Below are positions 30,995 through 35,341 of a stretch of 35,341 bases of DNA, piece by piece (the stretch's first letter is position 1; every line of letters begins with the position of its first letter). A program made the translations under genes and the position numbers. Source of the stretch: Chitinophaga pinensis (GTDB lineage: Bacteria > Bacteroidota > Bacteroidia > UKL13-3); contig CAMAWM010000022.1 in assembly GCA_945861965.1 (NCBI GenBank), positions 1 through 35,341 of the forward strand. Reading direction: 5' to 3'. A model generated the notes under the pieces. That model was not told the DNA's origin. It worked only from the letters and a program-made list of their open reading frames with translations, and made no database searches.

Positions 30995-32065
30995 ATGAGT
31001 GAAAATAAACAAATAAGTTTTAAAGAGATTATTAATTTATTTAAACAAATAATTCTGCTTGGAATAAAGAAATGGAAAGTAATTACTGCAGCTGGAATTA
31101 TGGGTACAACAATTGGCTTTTTAATTGCACAATTTTCAAGTCCGGTTTACAAAGCAAAATTAAGTTTTTTATTAAATGAAAACGAACCTGCAGCTAATCT
31201 AAACTTATCTTCTTTGGCTGGCCTTGCTGGATTTTCTGGATTTGGAGCTAGTACAAATGTGAGTGAAGACAAATTGATTTTTTTAGTTACTTCTCGTAGT
31301 TTAATGGGAAATACTTTATTAATTGAAGCCGACATTGATCATCATAAAGATTTATTAGTTAATCATTTTATCGATAAGTATAATTTTACAAAAGTTTTTA
31401 AATCAGATACTGCTCTTGAAGAATTTACATACATTCAAAACAAGACTTTAAAAACATTAAACTACAAAGAGAATAAAGCTTTAGATTTAATTATTAAATT
31501 TATAAACGATAAAAAGAATTTATCAATTGAAGTAAAGAAAAAGGGTGGAATTGTAGCTCAGTGGGCAGGAATTGTATTGCTTGAATTTAAAAGCAAAAAT
31601 GAAGAATTCTCAAAAGTATTTATGGATAATTTATACATTAATCTGAGCGATTTTTATACCAACAAGACAATTAGAAAACAAGAAAAAAATTACCATTTAA
31701 TTAAACTTAGAGCAGATTCAATTCAGAATTTATTATTTGACAAAGAAGAATATGGAGCGGAAGTTTATGATAGAAATTTAAAAACCATTAGAATGAAAGG
31801 GCAGATAGAAGTGCAGCGTACAAGAAGGGATGTAGAAATGCTAAGTTTAATGTACGGTGAGGTTTTGAAAAATCTTGAAATGGCGAAATTTACATTGGAT
31901 AATCAAACTCCAGTTTTTCAAATTATTGACAATCCAACTTATCCTTTAGAGAAGAAAAAAATGTCGAGATTGATTGCCGGAATTGCAGGTGGATTTATTT
32001 TCGGATTGTTTACTTGTTTATTTATTTCTGTTTCGTATTACTATAAAAATGAAACAACTAATTAA
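30995..32065 (+). CDS. Wzz-type polysaccharide chain-length determinant / co-polymerase
   Basis: The 356-residue protein has the Wzz topology: a cytoplasmic N terminus, a membrane span at about 28-48 (ITAAGIMGTTIGFLIAQF), a large periplasmic region with helical segments, and a second span at about 328-348 preceded by NPTYPLEKKKMSR, the Pro-rich motif before the last helix. It has no C-terminal tyrosine-kinase domain, so it is like O-antigen Wzz and not a full Wzc. In such systems it sets glycan length together with Wzy and contacts the exporter. It starts at an ATG 25 bases after the exporter gene and overlaps the flippase gene by 17 bases. Confidence 0.87.
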   Translation: MSENKQISFKEIINLFKQIILLGIKKWKVITAAGIMGTTIGFLIAQFSSPVYKAKLSFLLNENEPAANLNLSSLAGLAGFSGFGASTNVSEDKLIFLVTSRSLMGNTLLIEADIDHHKDLLVNHFIDKYNFTKVFKSDTALEEFTYIQNKTLKTLNYKENKALDLIIKFINDKKNLSIEVKKKGGIVAQWAGIVLLEFKSKNEEFSKVFMDNLYINLSDFYTNKTIRKQEKNYHLIKLRADSIQNLLFDKEEYGAEVYDRNLKTIRMKGQIEVQRTRRDVEMLSLMYGEVLKNLEMAKFTLDNQTPVFQIIDNPTYPLEKKKMSRLIAGIAGGFIFGLFTCLFISVSYYYKNETTN

Positions 32066-33356
32066 TAGAATAAGGGGCTCGCAACTTATTACTGTTATGT
32101 CGTACACCGCAGTTTCTACTGCAATTAAATTACTGACTTCATTTATTACAGCAAAATTTATTGCCATTTATTTAGGGCCTTCAGGTTTGGGTTTGTTAGG
32201 TCAACTTGCAAGTTTTGTTGCAATTATGAGCACACTTTCTGTTGGTGGAATAAATATGGGTGTTGTTAAATTTATTGCTGAATACAATGATGATAAACAA
32301 AAGCAATATCGATTTATAAAAGCGTCAATAATTATTACAATTTCTTGTTCATTATTCATTGGGCTAATTGTTTCTTTATTTTCAAATCAATGGTCAATGA
32401 CACTTTTTCATACAACTGAATATGCTTCAATTCTTGTTGTATTTGGATGTACATTGATGTTTTATGGAGTTTATATTTTGTTTACGTCAATTTTAAATGG
32501 ATTAAAAGAGTTTAAAAAGTTTAACTACATTGGAATTTGGTCTAGTTTAATCAGTTTTACATTTACTATTTCAATGATATTTTTCTTTGATTTATATGGC
32601 GCATTGCTTTCTATGGTAACATTCCAATCTGTAGTATTTATTGTTCTTGTGTTTTTTATTTCAGGTTTAAAACAAATTCAATTAAAAGAAATTGTACAAA
32701 CATTAGCCACCAAAAAAGAATATTTAGCATTGTCAAAATTTGCATTGATGACGATTATAACAATTTCTTGTCTTCCAGCAGCGCAAATATTTATAAGAAA
32801 TTATCTTGGAGCAAATGTGGACGCAAGTGCTGTTGGATATTATGAAGGCATGAATCGCATTTCGATTTTGAGCATGACATTAATTACCAATACACTTACT
32901 ATTTATTACTTGCCCAAACTGTCTGAACTATCAGACGATTACTCAATAAGAAAAGAAATATTAAAAGTTGCAAAAATTATATTGCCTATTACTTTTCTTT
33001 TAATTTTAGCCATCTTTTTACTTAGAGTACATGTTATAAAAATAATTTTTGCGCCTTCATTTGAGCCAATGCAAGTGTATTTTTTACCTCAATTGGCAGG
33101 AGATTTATTTAGAATAACTGGTTATATGATTGCGTTTCATATCTGGGCAAAAGCAATGACAAAAACTGTAATATTTTCCGAAATATTTTTCTCGATAACA
33201 ATCACATTGTTATCAGTTTGGTTTATCAATTTATTTGGTGGAGTTGGGTCGGTTTATGCATACGCTTTAAACCAATTTATATATTTAGTAACGATGGTTT
33301 TTCTGTTTAGAAACCTAATATTCAACTCGAAATTGCGTTCGACAACGCAGAAATAA
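32049..33356 (+). CDS. Wzx-type lipid-linked oligosaccharide flippase
   Basis: This is a polytopic membrane protein of about 435 residues from the MOP/polysaccharide transporter superfamily. The first segments match O-antigen translocases (SYTAVSTAIKLLTSFITAKF, then YLGPSGLGLLGQ and SVGGINMGVVKFIAEY near 50-75). About twelve hydrophobic segments run through the protein. It should flip undecaprenyl-diphosphate-linked repeat units across the inner membrane. The frame is open further upstream, but the ATG at 32049 (MKQLINRIRGSQL) matches the family start. It overlaps the Wzz-type gene by 17 bases and is followed directly by a glycosyltransferase gene. Confidence 0.88.
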   Translation: MKQLINRIRGSQLITVMSYTAVSTAIKLLTSFITAKFIAIYLGPSGLGLLGQLASFVAIMSTLSVGGINMGVVKFIAEYNDDKQKQYRFIKASIIITISCSLFIGLIVSLFSNQWSMTLFHTTEYASILVVFGCTLMFYGVYILFTSILNGLKEFKKFNYIGIWSSLISFTFTISMIFFFDLYGALLSMVTFQSVVFIVLVFFISGLKQIQLKEIVQTLATKKEYLALSKFALMTIITISCLPAAQIFIRNYLGANVDASAVGYYEGMNRISILSMTLITNTLTIYYLPKLSELSDDYSIRKEILKVAKIILPITFLLILAIFLLRVHVIKIIFAPSFEPMQVYFLPQLAGDLFRITGYMIAFHIWAKAMTKTVIFSEIFFSITITLLSVWFINLFGGVGSVYAYALNQFIYLVTMVFLFRNLIFNSKLRSTTQK

Positions 33357-34220
33357 ATGATTGAAACCAAAAAATATCTTCACGAATTTTATGCAGTGAT
33401 TGTTATTTACAATCAAGATTTATTTTTATCTGATTCGTTTATTTCATTAAAAAATTCTTTAGTAAATTCAAATTTCGAATTGGATTTGTTCGTTTACGAT
33501 AACAGCAAGGAAAGTGCATTTAAAAAAGATGGTTTAGAAATAGAGAATTTAAATATCACCTACATTCACAATCCTTCAAACCCCGGTGTTGGCAAGGCTT
33601 ATAATGTTGCTGTTGAAATTGCTTCGAAATCAAATAAAAAATGGATATTGATTTTAGATCAAGATAGCAAATTTCCAATTGACGCAATAAATTGTTATGT
33701 AAATGCAGTATTAAATTATCCAGATATAAAATTATTTTCTCCTTTGTTGATTTCAAAAAATACAATTATTTCTCCATGTGTTTATAAATTTAGACGAGGA
33801 TTTGCAGTGAAGAAAATTCACCATGGAATCCATACTTTGAATACGTATATCCCAATTAATTCTGGACTTCTCATTGATATTGCTGTTTTTAATAAAGTTG
33901 GTGGTTATAATGAGAATATCAAACTTGATTTCAGCGATTTCTTTTTTATGAGTAAATTGAAAAAAGTGATTTCAAACTTTGTATTGTTGGATTTAACATT
34001 TGGACATTCATTGTCAACATTTGATGAAAGTAGTAACTCAATTGAAAGTGTACAGAAAAGGTATGAGTTGTTTTGTTCAGGAGGAAAACATTCTGTCAAT
34101 TCGGTTATTGATTTCTGCTATTTATTTATGCTTGTATTTTTAAGAGGATTAAATTTAAGTTTCCAATTTAAAAACGCATACTTTTTAATACTATTCTATA
34201 AATGTTTTTTAAGAAAATAA
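33357..34220 (+). CDS. GT2 glycosyltransferase (rhamnosyltransferase-like)
   Basis: The 287-residue GT-A protein starts with YAVIVIYNQD. DLFVYDNSK lies near 43-51, HNPSNPGVGKAYNVAV near 71-86 and WILILDQDSKF near 96-106, where DQDS is the metal-binding motif of the rhamnosyltransferase-like GT2 group. It probably adds one sugar of the repeat unit on the cytoplasmic face. Its ATG immediately follows the flippase stop, and its 3' end overlaps the next gene by 19 bases, so the genes are tightly coupled. The sugar specificity is not certain. Confidence 0.85.
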   Translation: MIETKKYLHEFYAVIVIYNQDLFLSDSFISLKNSLVNSNFELDLFVYDNSKESAFKKDGLEIENLNITYIHNPSNPGVGKAYNVAVEIASKSNKKWILILDQDSKFPIDAINCYVNAVLNYPDIKLFSPLLISKNTIISPCVYKFRRGFAVKKIHHGIHTLNTYIPINSGLLIDIAVFNKVGGYNENIKLDFSDFFFMSKLKKVISNFVLLDLTFGHSLSTFDESSNSIESVQKRYELFCSGGKHSVNSVIDFCYLFMLVFLRGLNLSFQFKNAYFLILFYKCFLRK

Positions 34221-35341
34221 TAAATACAGACATAAAGATTTTATTAATGCCATTGCTTCTATTGATAGTAATGGAAGTAGTGATTGGCGGTGGTGGACAC
34301 TTTACTGCTATCGGTAATTTTACGCTGCGAATGGCGATGTATTTGCTTAGTATTCCAATTGCTATTGTCTATATTTTAGTTGACAAAAAGCTACCCAAAT
34401 ATGTTCTCATGTTAACATCAATTTTTACTTTCCTTTTGATTTTAGCAACTGTTATAGCATTAATAAATCAAGCTGAAACTGAAATGATTTTAGAAGACAT
34501 TAAGCAATTGCTTTTCTTCTATACTTTGTTGTTTTTTTCAATAACAATTGTTACGCTTAAAGACATTGAAAAGGTAACAAATATTGTAAAATATTCATCG
34601 CTTATTCTTGCCTTCTGTTATGTAATATTCATTCTCTTGCTTTATTTTGGATTTATTGATTTCATGGCTATGTATACATACCTTGAACCAATTGGTGAAA
34701 TCAAATTCAGAGGAACTGGGTATTTTATTTATAAAGGATTTTTATTTTTATGTATTGGATTTCTATTTTTTGTTGTTAGCAACAAAAAAAACAGCATCTT
34801 GTTTGCATTATTTCTTTTTACATCAGTCATCTTAACATTTACACGTGGGTTTGTATTGGCCACTATTTTTGTATTTGCAATACACTTGATTTTTATTAAT
34901 CGAAACAAACTCTTAAGCATTGTTATTCTTGCATTAGGCGTAGTTTTAATTGCTATTGTATTGCCTTTTTATCTTGATAGTTTAGGAAATAAATTCGAAT
35001 CAGATATTATTCGTGTGATTCAAATTGAACAAGTTTTAGAGCGAACCGACTTAAGCAATTTCTTTATTGGACATGGATTTGGTACTGGTGTAGAAATTAG
35101 AAAAGACCATTTTGAGATTTCGTATTTAGAGATTTTTGCAAAGCAAGGAATTATTGGATTGATGTTTTGGTTTGGATTAGGATTATATATTCTAATTATG
35201 TATTTGAACTTACGAAAAACAAGCGAGTATTTTAATACTGCAACACCATTTTTTTTAGGAACTGTATTTATTTTTTTACAATCCTTTACAAATCCTTATT
35301 TAAACAATGCAATTGGGATGTCTTTTATTTTATTAACGGTT
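34202..35341 (+). CDS. O-antigen polymerase/ligase-like membrane protein (Wzy/WaaL), truncated by window edge
   Basis: A frame from the ATG at 34202 stays open for 380 codons to the right edge. About ten hydrophobic segments alternate with short loops. A basic motif at a membrane end (LTFTRGFVLATIF near 209-221) and a late GHGFGTGVEIR ... HFEISYLEIFAKQGIIGLMFW (near 291-325) are typical of the O-antigen ligase/polymerase superfamily, where Arg and His residues in the large periplasmic loop take part in glycan transfer. Polymerase (Wzy) is likelier than ligase given the Wzx and Wzz neighbours, but the sequence alone does not decide. It overlaps the glycosyltransferase gene by 19 bases. Confidence 0.82.
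   Translation, partial: MFFKKIINTDIKILLMPLLLLIVMEVVIGGGGHFTAIGNFTLRMAMYLLSIPIAIVYILVDKKLPKYVLMLTSIFTFLLILATVIALINQAETEMILEDIKQLLFFYTLLFFSITIVTLKDIEKVTNIVKYSSLILAFCYVIFILLLYFGFIDFMAMYTYLEPIGEIKFRGTGYFIYKGFLFLCIGFLFFVVSNKKNSILFALFLFTSVILTFTRGFVLATIFVFAIHLIFINRNKLLSIVILALGVVLIAIVLPFYLDSLGNKFESDIIRVIQIEQVLERTDLSNFFIGHGFGTGVEIRKDHFEISYLEIFAKQGIIGLMFWFGLGLYILIMYLNLRKTSEYFNTATPFFLGTVFIFLQSFTNPYLNNAIGMSFILLTV

Noticed and set aside
34647-34835. Small plus-strand frame inside the O-antigen polymerase-like gene
   Set aside because: It is out of phase with a long membrane-protein frame that runs from 34202 to the window edge.
1-35341. Mobile elements, CRISPR arrays, phage genes, tRNA or rRNA
   Set aside because: No transposase, integrase, spaced direct repeats, or cloverleaf-like sequences were recognised; base composition and gene content look uniform.

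Overview
The window looks like chromosomal DNA from a member of the Bacteroidota. It is AT-rich and very densely coded. Three kinds of evidence point to this phylum: promoter-like elements of the form TAnnTTTG with no clear Shine-Dalgarno sites; family content (DUF4199, DUF3822, DUF502, the short AMP nucleosidase, the LpoB/COG3014 lipoprotein pair, a Cys-rich T9SS/gliding-type surface protein); and a dihydroorotase-like protein without its metal-binding HxH. I see no rRNA, tRNA, CRISPR array, insertion sequence or phage gene. No gene-free stretch exceeds about 135 bases once the frameshifted dnaX is assembled.

Left part, minus strand (1-4320): pyrE, two tandem PlsC-type acyltransferases, gatC, and the 5' part of a large secreted Cys-rich surface protein that runs off the left edge. 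A Nudix hydrolase and a membrane protein of unknown function diverge from pyrE on the plus strand (4329-5911).

Housekeeping cluster, minus strand (5908-11369): DUF3822, rsmD, coaD, a GT4 glycosyltransferase, miaA, a TerC-like membrane protein and lipB, closely packed or overlapping. A PaaI-type thioesterase diverges from DUF3822. The next minus-strand cluster (11891-16783) holds DUF4199, a GT2 and a GT4 glycosyltransferase and a heme/hemoglobin-type TonB-dependent receptor. Two unrecognised genes (16887-17927) and the dihydroorotase-like gene (18034-19317) follow.

Right half, mostly plus strand: AMP nucleosidase, mtaB, then dnaX-DUF502-UbiA-GT2. dnaX is interrupted after 383 codons at a run of ten A residues and continues in the -1 frame to a 583-residue tau. 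This fits programmed frameshifting or transcriptional slippage making gamma and tau, and is the most interesting signal in the window. Next come a thioredoxin-like lipoprotein (minus), LpoB and a COG3014-type lipoprotein. The right end is the start of a surface polysaccharide locus: an SLBB-rich exporter, a Wzz-like chain-length protein, a Wzx-like flippase, a GT2 and a Wzy/WaaL-like membrane protein cut by the window edge.

System-level observations: TTG appears to be the start codon of about six genes; several promoter-like boxes sit only 5-7 bases before start codons, suggesting leaderless mRNAs; and some convergent genes overlap or nearly touch at their stop codons. Apart from dnaX, nothing here amounts to a wholly new system. 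The best additional leads are the pseudo-dihydroorotase, the RsmD with an altered catalytic motif, the diverged PlsC copy, and the palindromes before the polysaccharide operon.
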